DNA of 64,000 nt, taken from JALYQB01 sp035640155. GTDB taxonomy: Bacteria > Actinomycetota > Actinomycetes > Mycobacteriales > Pseudonocardiaceae. The notes below the pieces were generated by a model. That model worked only from the letters and a program-made list of their open reading frames with translations. It was not told the DNA's origin and did not search any database. The DNA lies in assembly GCA_035640155.1 (NCBI GenBank), contig DASQWR010000240.1:1-64000 (forward strand), written 5' to 3'. Position numbers and translations under genes: made by a program. Of this stretch, positions 32,910 to 41,753 are shown piece by piece. Positions within the stretch are counted from its first letter, which is position 1. Each line of letters opens with the position of its first letter.

Positions 32910-33863
32910 TCAGCGTCCCCAGCGGGCGAACTCCCACGCGTCGGCGACGATGGCGGCGAGCTCGGCCCGCTCAGGCTTCCACCCCAGGTCGGTGCGAGCC
33001 CGTTCACTCGACGCGATGAGCACCGCGGGGTCCCCGGGGCGGCGCCGGGCGACCTCGGCCGGGATCGGGTGACCGGTGACCTCCCGGCAGGTCTGCACCA
33101 CCTGGTGCACCGAGAACCCGGTGCCGTTGCCGAGGTTGTAGATCCGGTGCTCGCCGGGCACGGCACGGAAGAGGGCCAGCTCGTGGGCGTCGGCGAGGTC
33201 CACCACGTGGATGTAGTCCCGGACGCAGGTGCCGTCCAGGGTGGGCCAGTCGTCACCGAACACCATGATCTTCTCTCGCCGGCCCTGCGCCACCTGCAGC
33301 ACCAGCGGGATGAGGTGCGTCTCGGGGCAGTGCCGCTCGCCGCGCCGGCCGTAGGCACCCGCCACGTTGAAGTAGCGCAGGCTCACCGCCGCGACACCGT
33401 GCGCGGCGGCGTAGGAGCTGATCGCGTGGTCGATTGCGAGCTTGGTCGCGCCGTAGGTGTTGGTCGGGACGGCCGGGTCGATTTCGGGAATCGGCACCGT
33501 CTCCGGCTCGCCGTAGGTGGCCGCGGTGGAGGAGAACACCAGCCGTGGGGTGCCGTGCTCGCGCATGGCTTCCAGCAACCGCACCGAGGCCACCACGTTA
33601 CCCAGCCAGTACAGTTGCGGATCGGTCATCGACTCGCCCACCAGCGAGCGAGCGGCGAAGTGCAGGACGCCGTCGAACCCCTCGGCGAGGACCGCGCCCG
33701 CCTCGGCGACGTCGCCTGGCACGAGGCGGGCGCCGTCGGGGACGGCATCCGCATGGCCGGTGCACAGGTTGTCGAGCACCACCACCTCGTGCCCCGCCTC
33801 GAGCAGCCGGGCGGCGCACACGCTGCCGACGTACCCGGCACCTCCGGTGACCAGGAGCTTCAT
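32910..33863 (-). CDS. galE: UDP-glucose 4-epimerase
   Basis: The 317-residue short-chain dehydrogenase/reductase interconverts UDP-glucose and UDP-galactose. The NAD-binding motif GGAGYVG is at residues 7-13. The catalytic Ser/Thr is in VFSSTAATYG, and YxxxK is TYGATK. The UDP-sugar region RYFNVAGAYGRRGE and the family motif GDDWPTLDGTCVRDYIHV are intact. ATG 33863 fits the family N-terminus (MKLLVTGGAGY). It follows the ideR gene by 38 bp on the same strand, the dtxR-galE arrangement known from corynebacteria. Confidence 0.94.
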   Translation of the reverse strand: MKLLVTGGAGYVGSVCAARLLEAGHEVVVLDNLCTGHADAVPDGARLVPGDVAEAGAVLAEGFDGVLHFAARSLVGESMTDPQLYWLGNVVASVRLLEAMREHGTPRLVFSSTAATYGEPETVPIPEIDPAVPTNTYGATKLAIDHAISSYAAAHGVAAVSLRYFNVAGAYGRRGERHCPETHLIPLVLQVAQGRREKIMVFGDDWPTLDGTCVRDYIHVVDLADAHELALFRAVPGEHRIYNLGNGTGFSVHQVVQTCREVTGHPIPAEVARRRPGDPAVLIASSERARTDLGWKPERAELAAIVADAWEFARWGR

Positions 33864-33901
33864 CCGCGGCGTCGACATCGGTGGCGAGGTCGGCGTGGGC
33901 G

Positions 33902-34597
33902 TCACCGGAGGCGGACCAGCACGGCGTGTGCCACCGAGCTGGACACCTCGACGACGGATCCGCCGCCGTGCAACGCCACGAGTGATCCGGCCCGTTGCTG
34001 CGCGGAGACGTCGATCTCGTTGCCCGGTACCGCGTCGACCTTGTGCAGCTCGGCCATCAGGGTCGGGTCGAGCTGGATGTGCTCGGCGATCCGCCGGATC
34101 TCGACGCGTCCTCCGCCGCGGCGCGACACCTCGTCCAGCCGGAGCAGGTCCGGGTCGATGGCGGGGGCGGGCTCGCCCAGACCCAGCTCATCCAACCCCG
34201 GGATCGGGTTGCCGTAGGGCGAGACGGTCGGGTTGTCCAGCAGCGCCACCAGCTTGCGCTCCACGGCCTCGCTCATCACGTGTTCCCACCGGCACGCCTC
34301 GGAGTGCACCTGCTCCCACTCGAGGCCGATCACGTCGATCAGCAGCCGCTCGGCGAGGCGATGCTTGCGCATCACCGACACCGCCCGGTTGCGCCCGTTC
34401 GCCGTCAGCTCCAGGTGCCGGTCGTCGGCCACCACGAGCAGCCCGTCCCGCTCCATCCGGGCCACCGTCTGGCTCACGGTGGGGCCGCTCTGCGCGAGCC
34501 GTTCGGCGATGCGTGCGCGCAGCGGAACGACGCCCTCCTCCTCCAGCTCGTATATGGTGCGGAGGTACATCTCCGTGGTGTCGATGAGATCGTTCAC
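33902..34597 (-). CDS. ideR: Iron-dependent repressor IdeR/DtxR
   Basis: The 231-residue protein has an N-terminal winged HTH (AERLAQSGPTVSQTVARMERDG). The metal ligands fall at the DtxR positions: Met10, His79, Glu83, His98, Cys102, Glu105 and His106. The C-terminal SH3-like domain (GNEIDVSAQQRAGSLVALHGGG...) is present. It represses iron uptake and controls iron storage when Fe2+ is sufficient. GTG 34597 gives the canonical VNDLIDTTEMYL start. sigB lies about 2.5 kb away and galE directly downstream. Confidence 0.95.
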   Translation of the reverse strand: MNDLIDTTEMYLRTIYELEEEGVVPLRARIAERLAQSGPTVSQTVARMERDGLLVVADDRHLELTANGRNRAVSVMRKHRLAERLLIDVIGLEWEQVHSEACRWEHVMSEAVERKLVALLDNPTVSPYGNPIPGLDELGLGEPAPAIDPDLLRLDEVSRRGGGRVEIRRIAEHIQLDPTLMAELHKVDAVPGNEIDVSAQQRAGSLVALHGGGSVVEVSSSVAHAVLVRLR

Positions 34598-34694
34598 GGC
34601 TACCCCGTTCGTCAGCGTCCATCGTAGCCGCCCCCGGTGATCATTCGTCGGTGCGGGCGGCAGGGGAACCCGCTGCGGTGCGAGGATCCTCCGC

Positions 34695-35561
34695 ATGCAC
34701 CCCGTGATCAGCCCGGACGAGCTCGCGCGGCTCCTGGCCGGCCCCGCACCCCCCGCCGTGCTCGATGTGCGCTGGACGCTGGGCGGACCGGCCGGCCGGG
34801 ACGAGTACGACGCCGGGCACCTACCGGGTGCGCAGTTCCTCGACGTCGACACCGACCTCGCGGGCCCGGCGGGCTCCGGGGGTCGGCACCCGCTGCCCGA
34901 CCCCGCCGCGCTGCAGGAGGCACTGCGCGCCGCCGGCGTGCGATCGGAGCGGTCGGTCGTCGCCTACGACTCCGCGGACGGTTCGGTGGCGGCCCGGGCC
35001 TGGTGGTTGCTGCGCTGGGCGGGGCACCGCGACGTCGCGGTGCTCGACGGCGGCTACCGCGCCTGGACCGCGCACGGCCTGCCGGTCAGCACCCGGCCCG
35101 CTGCGTCCGAGCCGGGGACGCTCACCGTGCGACCGGGCGCGATGCCGGTGCTCGACACCGGGCAGGCCGCGGCACTCGCCCGCGACGGGGTGCTGCTCGA
35201 CGCTCGGGCGCCGGCCCGCTACCGCGGAGAGGAGGAACCGATCGACCCGCGGGCCGGGCACGTGCCCGGTGCCCGCAGTGCCCCGTTCACCGCGCTTACC
35301 GACGCGGACGGCCGGTGGCTGCCCCCGCAGCACGTGCGGGAGCTCGCGGCTGGCTGGGGACTCGCGGCTGGCTGGGGACCCGCGGGACACTCGGTCGGCG
35401 CCTACTGCGGCTCCGGTGTCACGGCCTGTGCTCTGGTGCTGGCCTTGGAGCACGCCGGCATCACCGATCCCGACCACCCGGTGGCGCTCTACTCGGGGTC
35501 GTGGTCCCAGTGGTGCACCGACCCGTCGCGTCCGGTGGCGACCGGACCCAAGCCCGGCTAG
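34695..35561 (+). CDS. Thiosulfate/3-mercaptopyruvate sulfurtransferase (tandem rhodanese)
   Basis: The 288-residue protein has two rhodanese domains. The first is inactive (YDSADGSVAARAWW, no Cys at the active-site position). The second carries Cys238 in YCGSGVTAC. It transfers sulfane sulfur to cyanide or thiols. The structural motif AGHLPGAQFLDVDTDL and its second-domain copy AGHVPGARSAPF mark the two halves. An 18-bp direct duplication at 35343-35378 adds six residues (AGWGLA twice) to the linker before the active-site loop. Confidence 0.92.
   Translation: MHPVISPDELARLLAGPAPPAVLDVRWTLGGPAGRDEYDAGHLPGAQFLDVDTDLAGPAGSGGRHPLPDPAALQEALRAAGVRSERSVVAYDSADGSVAARAWWLLRWAGHRDVAVLDGGYRAWTAHGLPVSTRPAASEPGTLTVRPGAMPVLDTGQAAALARDGVLLDARAPARYRGEEEPIDPRAGHVPGARSAPFTALTDADGRWLPPQHVRELAAGWGLAAGWGPAGHSVGAYCGSGVTACALVLALEHAGITDPDHPVALYSGSWSQWCTDPSRPVATGPKPG
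35343..35378 (+). repeat. In-frame 18-bp direct duplication in the sulfurtransferase gene
   Basis: CTCGCGGCTGGCTGGGGA is present twice in tandem, without mismatches, inside the coding region. It keeps the reading frame and lengthens the surface loop before strand ...GAYCGSG. It looks recent because the copies are identical. Confidence 0.9.
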
Positions 35562-35640
35562 CGCACCAGCCTGGTCAACACATCGCGGGGCCGGCGCGGA
35601 GGGATGCGACCGCGCTGGCCGGGGCGGTAGCGTCTCGGCC

Positions 35641-36849
35641 ATGTCGAGCTCCGCCATCGTGCGGTCCGCTGCCGCCGAGCGGTCCGCCGCCGTGGTATGG
35701 GACGAGGCATTCCTGGCCTATGACCTGGGTGGCCACCACCCGCTCGACCCGGTCCGGCTGGACCTGACGATGCGCTTGGCGCGCTCGCTCGGGGTGCTCG
35801 ACGGCGTGCAGCCCCTCGCCCCGGTGGTCGCGACCGAGGAGCAGCTGCTGGCCGCGCACTCGGCCGAGTACCTCGACGCGGTACGGGCCGCCCCGAAGGT
35901 GCGGTTCCCGGTCGGGCACGGTCTCGGCACCTCGGACAACCCGGTGTTCGCCGGGATGCACGAGGCGTCGGCGCTGGTGGCCGGGGGTTCGGTCCTCGCC
36001 GCCGAGCAGATCTCCTCGGGCCGGGTGCGGCGGGCGGTGAACATCGCAGGTGGGCTGCACCACGCGATGCGTGACCACGCGTCCGGCTTCTGCGTCTACA
36101 ACGACTGTGTGCTCGCGATCCGGCACCTGCTCGACCACGGCGCTGCCCGGGTGGCCTACGTGGACGTCGATGTGCACCACGGGGACGGGGTGCAGGTCGC
36201 GTTCTTCGACGACCCCCGGGTGCTCACCATCTCGCTGCACCAGCACCCGGACACGTTGTGGCCCGGCTCCGGACGCCCCGGCGAGATCGGCAAGGATCCC
36301 GCGGCGGGGTGCGCGGTGAACGTCGCGCTGCCGCCCGGCACCGGCGACTCCGGCTGGCTGCGTGCCTTTCACGCGGTGGTGCCCGGGCTGCTGCGCTCCT
36401 TCGCTCCGGACGTTCTGGTGACCCAACACGGCGCCGACACCCACGCCGAGGACCCGCTCGCCGACCTCGCGCTGTCGGTGGATGGCCAGCGCGCCGCGCA
36501 GCAGGCGCTGCGGGCGCTGGCCGAGGAGGTCGCAGGCGGCCGCTGGCTCGCGCTGGGCGGCGGGGGGTACTCGTTGTTCCGGGTGGTGCCACGGTCCTGG
36601 ACCCACCTGCTGGCCACTGTGCTGGACCGCGACCTGGACCCGGACACCCCGGTGCCCCCGCAGTGGACGGCGTACACCGCCGAGCTGGCCCGCGGGGCAC
36701 GGCTGCCGTCGTCGATGACCGACGGGCTCGACCCGGAGTGGACGACGTGGGACGGCGCCGGTGACACCGGCGTGGACCGCGGGATCCGGGAGACCCGTCG
36801 CGCGGTGTACCCGATGCACGGCCTGGACCCCGATGACCCCCGGGACTGA
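35641..36849 (+). CDS. acuC: AcuC-type histone deacetylase family protein
   Basis: The 402-residue zinc hydrolase belongs to the class I HDAC fold. The catalytic His pair is in GGLHHAMRDHASGFCVYND; the zinc ligands are in VDVDVHHGDGVQ and a later TQHGADTHAEDPL. GGGGYSLFRVVPRSW closes the active site. AcuC-type enzymes deacetylate acetyl-CoA synthetase to reactivate it. No acs gene is adjacent, so the substrate is inferred from the family. ATG 35641 follows the sulfurtransferase by 79 bp. Confidence 0.9.
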   Translation: MSSSAIVRSAAAERSAAVVWDEAFLAYDLGGHHPLDPVRLDLTMRLARSLGVLDGVQPLAPVVATEEQLLAAHSAEYLDAVRAAPKVRFPVGHGLGTSDNPVFAGMHEASALVAGGSVLAAEQISSGRVRRAVNIAGGLHHAMRDHASGFCVYNDCVLAIRHLLDHGAARVAYVDVDVHHGDGVQVAFFDDPRVLTISLHQHPDTLWPGSGRPGEIGKDPAAGCAVNVALPPGTGDSGWLRAFHAVVPGLLRSFAPDVLVTQHGADTHAEDPLADLALSVDGQRAAQQALRALAEEVAGGRWLALGGGGYSLFRVVPRSWTHLLATVLDRDLDPDTPVPPQWTAYTAELARGARLPSSMTDGLDPEWTTWDGAGDTGVDRGIRETRRAVYPMHGLDPDDPRD

Positions 36850-37057
36850 GATGCCCGGGACCATGTGGGCCGTGCCAGAGCCTGGGGGGATGAGTCGGAA
36901 GGCCGGGCCCCGCCCCGACGGGCCCGACCTCCCGGGGCGCGCGACGCGGAGGGGTGGCCGCAGCATCGCGTGAGTCTCTGTCTACTGACAGTGCCCGGCC
37001 GATCGCTACGAGTCAACGCGGCCGTTCGGGCGAAAAGCGGTGACGGAGAGTCAGGCC

Positions 37058-38032
37058 TCAGCTGGCGTAAGCCCGCAGTCGCTCGGCGCGGTCGCCCTGG
37101 CGGAGCTTGGCCATCACCTCGCGCTCGATCTGGCGGACCCGCTCCCGGGACAGCCCGAAGCGCTTGCCGATCTGGTCCAGCGTCCGGGGCTGCCCGTCGT
37201 CCAGGCCGTAGCGCAGCCGGATGACGTTCTGCTCGCGCTCGTCGAGGGTGGCCAGCACGCGGCGTAGGTCGTCCTGCAGGAAACCGGAGATCACCGCGGA
37301 CTCAGCGTCGGCCGCTTCGGAGTCTTCGATGAAGTCCCCGAGCGGAGCCTCCTCCTCGGCGCCGACCGGCATGTCCAGGCTCACCGGATCCCGGGAGTGG
37401 TCGAGCAGGTCGGAGATCTTCTCCGCGGGGATCCCGGTCTCGGCCGAGAGCTCCTCGTGGGTGGCTTCCCGGCCGGACCGCTGGTGCAGGTCCCGCTTGA
37501 CCCGGGCGAGCTTGTTGACCTGCTCGACCAGGTGGACGGGGAGCCGGATCGTGCGGCTCTGGTCGGCCATGCCGCGGGTGATGGCCTGGCGGATCCACCA
37601 GGTGGCGTAGGTGGAGAACTTGAAGCCCTTGGTGTAGTCGAACTTCTCCACCGCCCGGATCAACCCCAGGTTGCCTTCCTGGATGAGGTCCAGCAGCGGC
37701 ATGCCACGTCCGGTATAGCGCTTGGCCAGCGACACCACCAGGCGCAGGTTCGCCTCCAGCAGGTGGTCCTTGGCGCGCTGACCCTCGCGCACCAGCTGGC
37801 GCAGGTCTGCCCGGCGGGTGGGGGAGATCCGCGCTCCGGAGTCGAGCACATGACGGGCAAAGACACCGGCCTCGATCCGCTTGGCGAGATCGACCTCGTC
37901 CTGCGCAGTGAGCAGCGCGGTGCGTCCGATACCGTTGAGGTAGACGCGCACCAGGTCGGCGGCCGGGCTCTGCGCGTCGAGGTCGGCCTCGGTGGCGCTG
38001 GGCCGCTCGCCGGAGATCTGCGCGGCGGTCAT
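37058..38032 (-). CDS. sigB: Stress/principal-like sigma factor SigB
   Basis: The 324-residue group 2 sigma-70 factor has region 1.2 (SPAADLVRVYLNGIGRTALL), region 2 (RYTGRGMPLLDLIQEGNLGLIRAVEKFDYTKGFKFSTYATWWIRQAI in consecutive motifs), region 3 and region 4.2 (GLSRERVRQIEREVM). It lacks the long N-terminal extension of sigA. ATG 38032 has GGAGGG directly upstream. A SigR/SigH-type promoter lies at 38065-38092. In mycobacteria SigB is under SigH/SigE control and broadens stress expression; the same is expected here. Confidence 0.95.
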   Translation of the reverse strand: MTAAQISGERPSATEADLDAQSPAADLVRVYLNGIGRTALLTAQDEVDLAKRIEAGVFARHVLDSGARISPTRRADLRQLVREGQRAKDHLLEANLRLVVSLAKRYTGRGMPLLDLIQEGNLGLIRAVEKFDYTKGFKFSTYATWWIRQAITRGMADQSRTIRLPVHLVEQVNKLARVKRDLHQRSGREATHEELSAETGIPAEKISDLLDHSRDPVSLDMPVGAEEEAPLGDFIEDSEAADAESAVISGFLQDDLRRVLATLDEREQNVIRLRYGLDDGQPRTLDQIGKRFGLSRERVRQIEREVMAKLRQGDRAERLRAYAS

Positions 38033-38064
38033 CGGATCCCTCCCTGAGTACGGTGTCACTGGCA

Positions 38065-38092
38065 CAACGCTCCGGCCCGGGATTCCGTTCCC
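38065..38092 (-). promoter_or_regulatory. SigR/SigH-type promoter of sigB
   Basis: On the minus strand GGGAAC, 18 bases, GTTG exactly fits the SigR/SigH consensus (GGAAT/C-N18-GTT). It lies 33 bp before the sigB ATG, with GGAGGG between. It predicts induction by thiol-oxidative or heat stress. Confidence 0.75.
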
Positions 38093-38134
38093 GAGCCCCT
38101 GCGAGGCGGCTGGCGGGCGCCCACCACGACCAGC

Positions 38135-38560
38135 TCAGACCTCGACCAGCACCGTGAACGGCCCGTCGTTCACGGTGCGTACCGCCATCGGGGCGCCGAA
38201 GCGACCGGTGACCACGGGGGCACCGCGCTCCCGGAGCCTGCGCACGACGTCCGCCACGAGCGGCTCGGCCTGCTCCGGGCGGGCGGCCGCCGCATAGGAG
38301 GGGCGCCGGCCCTTGCCGGTGGTGGCGTACAGGGTGAACTGGCTCACCACCAGCAGGCCCGCCCCGGTCTCCGCGCAGGAGCGCTCACCGCGCAGGATGC
38401 GCAGCTCGTGGAGCTTGCGGGCCATCGTCGTCGCCTGCTCCGACCCGTCGTCGTGGGTGACGCCCAGCAGCACCAGCAGCCCGGAGCCGGCCAGCTCACC
38501 CACGACCTCGCCGTCCACCGAGACCGAGGCCTCGAGGACGCGACTGACCACGGCCCTCAT
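38135..38560 (-). CDS. dtd: D-aminoacyl-tRNA deacylase
   Basis: The 141-residue enzyme removes D-amino acids (and Gly from tRNA-Ala) mischarged on tRNA. Both family motifs are present: SQFTLYA with the active-site Thr, and the cross-subunit NDGPFT. Its start overlaps the stop of the PP2C gene by 4 bp (ATGA), so the two are translated together. The length is normal. It lies 102 bp before the sigB start on the same strand; the sigB promoter is in that gap. Confidence 0.95.
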   Translation of the reverse strand: MRAVVSRVLEASVSVDGEVVGELAGSGLLVLLGVTHDDGSEQATTMARKLHELRILRGERSCAETGAGLLVVSQFTLYATTGKGRRPSYAAAARPEQAEPLVADVVRRLRERGAPVVTGRFGAPMAVRTVNDGPFTVLVEV

Positions 38561-39381
38561 GCCTCCAGCCTGGCCAGGGGCGGGAAGGGCACCACCGCGA
38601 CGGTGATGTCGTCGTGTCCCCCGCCGTCCAGCGCGATCGCGGTCAGCACCCTGGCGGCCGCCAGCGGGTCCTCGTGGGCCAGCGGCAACGCGGCCGCGGC
38701 GATGGTCTCGGCGTCGTCCAGGTAGTGCCACAACCCGTCGCTGCAGACCAGTATCACGCCGGGCCCCTCGGGTTCGAGGGTGACGACGTGCGGGTCCACC
38801 TCGCCGGCGCTGCCCCCGAGCCAGCGGGTGATCACGCTGGCCCCCGGGTGGCGGCGAGCGGCCTCCTCGGTGAGCAGCCCGGCACCCACCATCTCCGCAG
38901 TCCACGAGTCGTCCGTTGTGAGCTTTCGTGACGAGGTGTCGGACAGCCAGTAGGCACGGCTGTCACCGACCCACCCGACGGTGACCGACGTGGCGGCGAC
39001 AACGGCGGAGACGTAGGTGCATGACGGCTTGTGCACCGTCTCGGAGCCCGCCTGGTCGGCCGCCGCGCGTGCAGCGGCGGCCACCGCGGCCCTGGTGGCC
39101 ACGTCGCTGTCGCCATCGGGGAGCTCCTCGACCAACACCGCCGCGGCGGTGCGGGCGGCGGCCAGCGAGGCGCGCTCCGGGTGCTCCGAGGACGACACCC
39201 CGTCGCAGACCACCGCCACGACGGCCACCGGGCGGGCGAGCACGGCGAGCGCCATCGCGTCCTCGTTGCGGCGGTGTCGGCGCCCCCGGTCGCTGACCCC
39301 ACCGACCCCACTCGATCCGAGCTCGACGCGGTCCCGGGCGGCGGTGTCGGCCTGCCAGACGAGAGTCACGGAGCCACTCAT
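38557..39381 (-). CDS. PP2C-family Ser/Thr protein phosphatase
   Basis: The 274-residue cytoplasmic phosphatase has the metal-binding motifs of the PPM family: HRRNEDAMAL (N-terminal Asp), VCDGVSS, GWVGDSRAYWL, CSDGLWHYL and GHDDITVAVV. There is no membrane helix or regulatory domain. It should dephosphorylate targets of Ser/Thr kinases; the partner kinase is not in the window. ATG 39381 is preceded by GGAGGGG at 5 bp. It forms a two-gene unit with dtd and is divergent from the HhH-GPD gene with 54 bp between. Confidence 0.9.
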   Translation of the reverse strand: MSGSVTLVWQADTAARDRVELGSSGVGGVSDRGRRHRRNEDAMALAVLARPVAVVAVVCDGVSSSEHPERASLAAARTAAAVLVEELPDGDSDVATRAAVAAAARAAADQAGSETVHKPSCTYVSAVVAATSVTVGWVGDSRAYWLSDTSSRKLTTDDSWTAEMVGAGLLTEEAARRHPGASVITRWLGGSAGEVDPHVVTLEPEGPGVILVCSDGLWHYLDDAETIAAAALPLAHEDPLAAARVLTAIALDGGGHDDITVAVVPFPPLARLEA

Positions 39382-39435
39382 GTCCGCCCCTCCGATCCGC
39401 AGCGCCCCGTTGGCCGCGCGTGTCACCATCAGGGC

Positions 39436-40008
39436 ATGAGGCGTGTGTTGCATCTTACCCAGGACGACGCGGCCGACGCGCTGCTCTCGGACAGCTGGCT
39501 CGCGCTGCTGATCGGCATGCTGCTCGACCAGCAGATCCCGATGGAACAGGCGTTCCGTGGTCCCCGCACGCTCGCGGAGCGTCTCGGCGGTCTCGACGCC
39601 CGGAGCATCGCGGCGACCGATCCGGACGTGCTGGCGGCGGCGTGTGCCGGTCCGCCCGCCGTGCACCGCTTTCCCGGCTCGATGGCAAAACGGATCCACG
39701 CCCTCTGCGAACACCTCGTGGCGGAGCACGGCGGGGCGGTGGAGGAGCTGTGGACCGCGGGGGAGCCCTACGGACCGGAGGTGCTGCGGCGGTTGCGGAA
39801 CCTGCCGGGGTTCGGCGAGCAGAAGGCGCAGATATTCCTGGCGTTGCTCGGAAAGCAGTGTGGCGTCCGGCCGACGGGATGGCGCGAGGCAGCCGGGCGC
39901 TACGGCGAGGACGGCGTGCACCGTTCGATCGCCGATGTGGTCGACGCCCGTTCCGTCGAGCAGGTCCGCGCGTTCAAGAAGCAGGCCAAGGCTGCCGCGA
40001 AGCGGTGA
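39436..40008 (+). CDS. HhH-GPD family DNA glycosylase-like protein
   Basis: The 190-residue protein has the helix-hairpin-helix element LRNLPGFGEQKAQIFLALLGKQ of the endonuclease III superfamily and the opening LLIGMLLDQQIPMEQAF, as in this actinobacterial subgroup. No Cys cluster for Fe-S is present. The usual catalytic Asp/Lys of active glycosylases cannot be placed with confidence. It may recognise damaged bases without being a typical bifunctional lyase. ATG 39436 is divergent from the PP2C gene. Confidence 0.8.
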   Translation: MRRVLHLTQDDAADALLSDSWLALLIGMLLDQQIPMEQAFRGPRTLAERLGGLDARSIAATDPDVLAAACAGPPAVHRFPGSMAKRIHALCEHLVAEHGGAVEELWTAGEPYGPEVLRRLRNLPGFGEQKAQIFLALLGKQCGVRPTGWREAAGRYGEDGVHRSIADVVDARSVEQVRAFKKQAKAAAKR

Positions 40009-40066
40009 CCACCTCGTCCGACGCTCCGCGCCGGATGGTGGGAGCATGGAGCGAGGAGGTGGTCTG

Positions 40067-40399
40067 GTGAACGAGTCGCGCGGTCACGCCCATGGCGCTC
40101 GGAACGACGCTCCGGTCCTCATCACGCAGGCAGAGCCGTCCTACGCCGATCAGTTCGCTCAGCGGCGACGCAAGTACGCGATCATCATGCTGGCGCGCAT
40201 CCCGTGCCTGGCGCTGGCCGGCGTCTTCTACCAGACATGGTGGTTGGCGCTGACCTTCGTGCTCCTCTCGGTGCCGCTGCCGTGGATCGCCGTGCTCATC
40301 GCCAACGACCGACCGCCGCGCAAGACGGAGAACGCGAACCGCTTCCGCCAGCGATCCCGGGAGCTGGAGTCGCGGGAACACACAGTCATCGAGAGCTGA
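40067..40399 (+). CDS. DUF3099 membrane protein
   Basis: The 110-residue protein has a polar N-terminus with VLITQAEPSYADQFAQRRRKY. Two membrane helices follow (AIIMLARIPCLALAGVFY and WWLALTFVLLSVPLPWIAVLIAN), then a basic tail. This layout is DUF3099, found only in actinobacteria, with unknown role. GTG 40067 was selected because GAGGAGGT lies 6 bp before it. It is followed by the DUF3039 gene. Confidence 0.85.
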   Translation: MNESRGHAHGARNDAPVLITQAEPSYADQFAQRRRKYAIIMLARIPCLALAGVFYQTWWLALTFVLLSVPLPWIAVLIANDRPPRKTENANRFRQRSRELESREHTVIES

Positions 40400-40419
40400 A
40401 CGAGCCTCCATGCGGCATC

Positions 40420-40683
40420 ATGGAGCTCGTGAGCGCGCCGACCACAACGCTGCCCGATGTCGACACCCGCGGCGAGGAGACCGACCGCACCGGTGACGAC
40501 GTCCCGAAGATGTTCCACTACGTGCGCAAGAACCAGATCGCCGAGAGCGCGGTCATGGGTAGCCACGTGGTCGCCCTGTGTGGGGAGGTGTTCCCCGTCA
40601 CCAGGTCGCCGAAGCCGGGTTCCCCGGTCTGCCCGGAGTGCAAGGAGGTCTTCGACTCGCTCCCGCGGGGCGGCGGGGACTGA
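40420..40683 (+). CDS. DUF3039 zinc-ribbon-like small protein
   Basis: The 87-residue protein matches DUF3039: FHYVRKNQIAESAVMGSHVVALCGEVFPV and PVCPECKEVFDSL. Three conserved Cys (ALCGE, CPEC) and a His could bind zinc. The start is ATG 40420; GTG 40429 is an alternative. The function is unknown. It lies 20 bp after DUF3099, a pairing seen in other actinobacteria. Confidence 0.85.
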   Translation: MELVSAPTTTLPDVDTRGEETDRTGDDVPKMFHYVRKNQIAESAVMGSHVVALCGEVFPVTRSPKPGSPVCPECKEVFDSLPRGGGD

Positions 40684-40689
40684 GCGCGG

Positions 40690-41745
40690 CTAGCGGGCCG
40701 TATCGGGGGCGCCTACCGGGTCCGCCCGGCGATGCCAGGCTTCCCGCTTGGACTCGGCCCGTGCCCGGGCCGCGCGGCGGTCCATCTCGCGCCGGCGCCA
40801 GCGGCGACGTTCGCGCCGGGTCATGCGCACGGGCCACATCTCGAGGATCGCGTTGTTGAACTGCGCACCCAACACGATCGCCAACGCGAGGAAGAACGAG
40901 AACAGCAGGAACGCGATCGGGGTCGCGAGCGCGCCGTAGGTGTAGCCGGTACTGGTGACCCAGGAGATGTAGGACCGCAGCACAGCGCTGGAGACCAGGA
41001 ACACCGCCATGGCCAGCAGCGCGCCGGGCAACCCGCGGTGCCACGGGTGCTTGCGGGGCAGCGTCACCTTGTACAGCGTCGCGAGCCCGATGACCAGCAG
41101 CAGACCCAGCCCCGGATAGTAGAAGACCCCCACGAGGCTCGTGACGTCCGCGCGCACGGGGGCCGGGAACAGCCGCGGGATCACCCCGGGGCCGATCGCC
41201 AGCAGCGGCAGCACCAGCACCGCGCCGAGCAGCGACACCAGGTAGAGCAGCAGGGCGAAGGTCCGCTGCCAGATCGGGTTGCGCACCTTGTGCTGCTGGT
41301 AGGCCCTCGTGATGGCATCTACCAGCGACGCCAGCGCCGAGGACCCGGCCCACAGCGACAGCACGAACCCGACCGAGACGATCACACCCTGCCCCCGGTT
41401 GAGGATGTCGTCCACTGTGGGCCGGATGATCTGCCCGACCACGTCCGCGCTGAACACGGTGTCGCTGAACTGCAGGATCTCGGCCTGCACCATCCCGACG
41501 GTGGACGGACCGAACCATCCCGCTACGAAGCCGATGCTCCCCAGCAGGCCGAGCAGCAGCGGTGGTAGTGACAGCGCCTGCCAGAAGGCGGCCTGGGCGG
41601 ACTGGCCCAGGATGCCGTCGTCCCACGCCTTCCACAGCGTGCGCGACACCAGGCGGATCGGCCCCCGGCGTCGCCGAGCTCCGGGGGCGGCATTCGGTGC
41701 CGCGGGCTCCCCGACGTGCCCGTGCGGCTCTGCTCCGGCGTCCAT
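40690..41745 (-). CDS. YihY/UPF0761 family membrane protein
   Basis: The 351-residue protein has about six transmembrane helices: SLPPLLLGLLGSIGFVAGWF, GVIVSVGFVLSLWAGSSALA, LLLYLVSLLGAVLVLPLLAIG, LGLLLVIGLATLYKV, LAMAVFLVSSAVLRSYISW and AFLLFSFFLALAIVLGAQFN. The C-terminus is strongly basic. YihY proteins were once called RNase BN, but they are inner-membrane proteins of unresolved function. ATG 41745 has GGAGGG upstream. The frame stays open far upstream, but that part has no family similarity. It is divergent from the helicase gene. Confidence 0.88.
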   Translation of the reverse strand: MDAGAEPHGHVGEPAAPNAAPGARRRRGPIRLVSRTLWKAWDDGILGQSAQAAFWQALSLPPLLLGLLGSIGFVAGWFGPSTVGMVQAEILQFSDTVFSADVVGQIIRPTVDDILNRGQGVIVSVGFVLSLWAGSSALASLVDAITRAYQQHKVRNPIWQRTFALLLYLVSLLGAVLVLPLLAIGPGVIPRLFPAPVRADVTSLVGVFYYPGLGLLLVIGLATLYKVTLPRKHPWHRGLPGALLAMAVFLVSSAVLRSYISWVTSTGYTYGALATPIAFLLFSFFLALAIVLGAQFNNAILEMWPVRMTRRERRRWRRREMDRRAARARAESKREAWHRRADPVGAPDTAR

Positions 41746-41753
41746 GTCACCCT

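Noticed and set aside
36850..37057. Possible small gene or terminator between acuC and sigB
   Set aside because: ORFs here lack start signals and family features; GC-rich self-complementary runs are short and no convincing stem was found.
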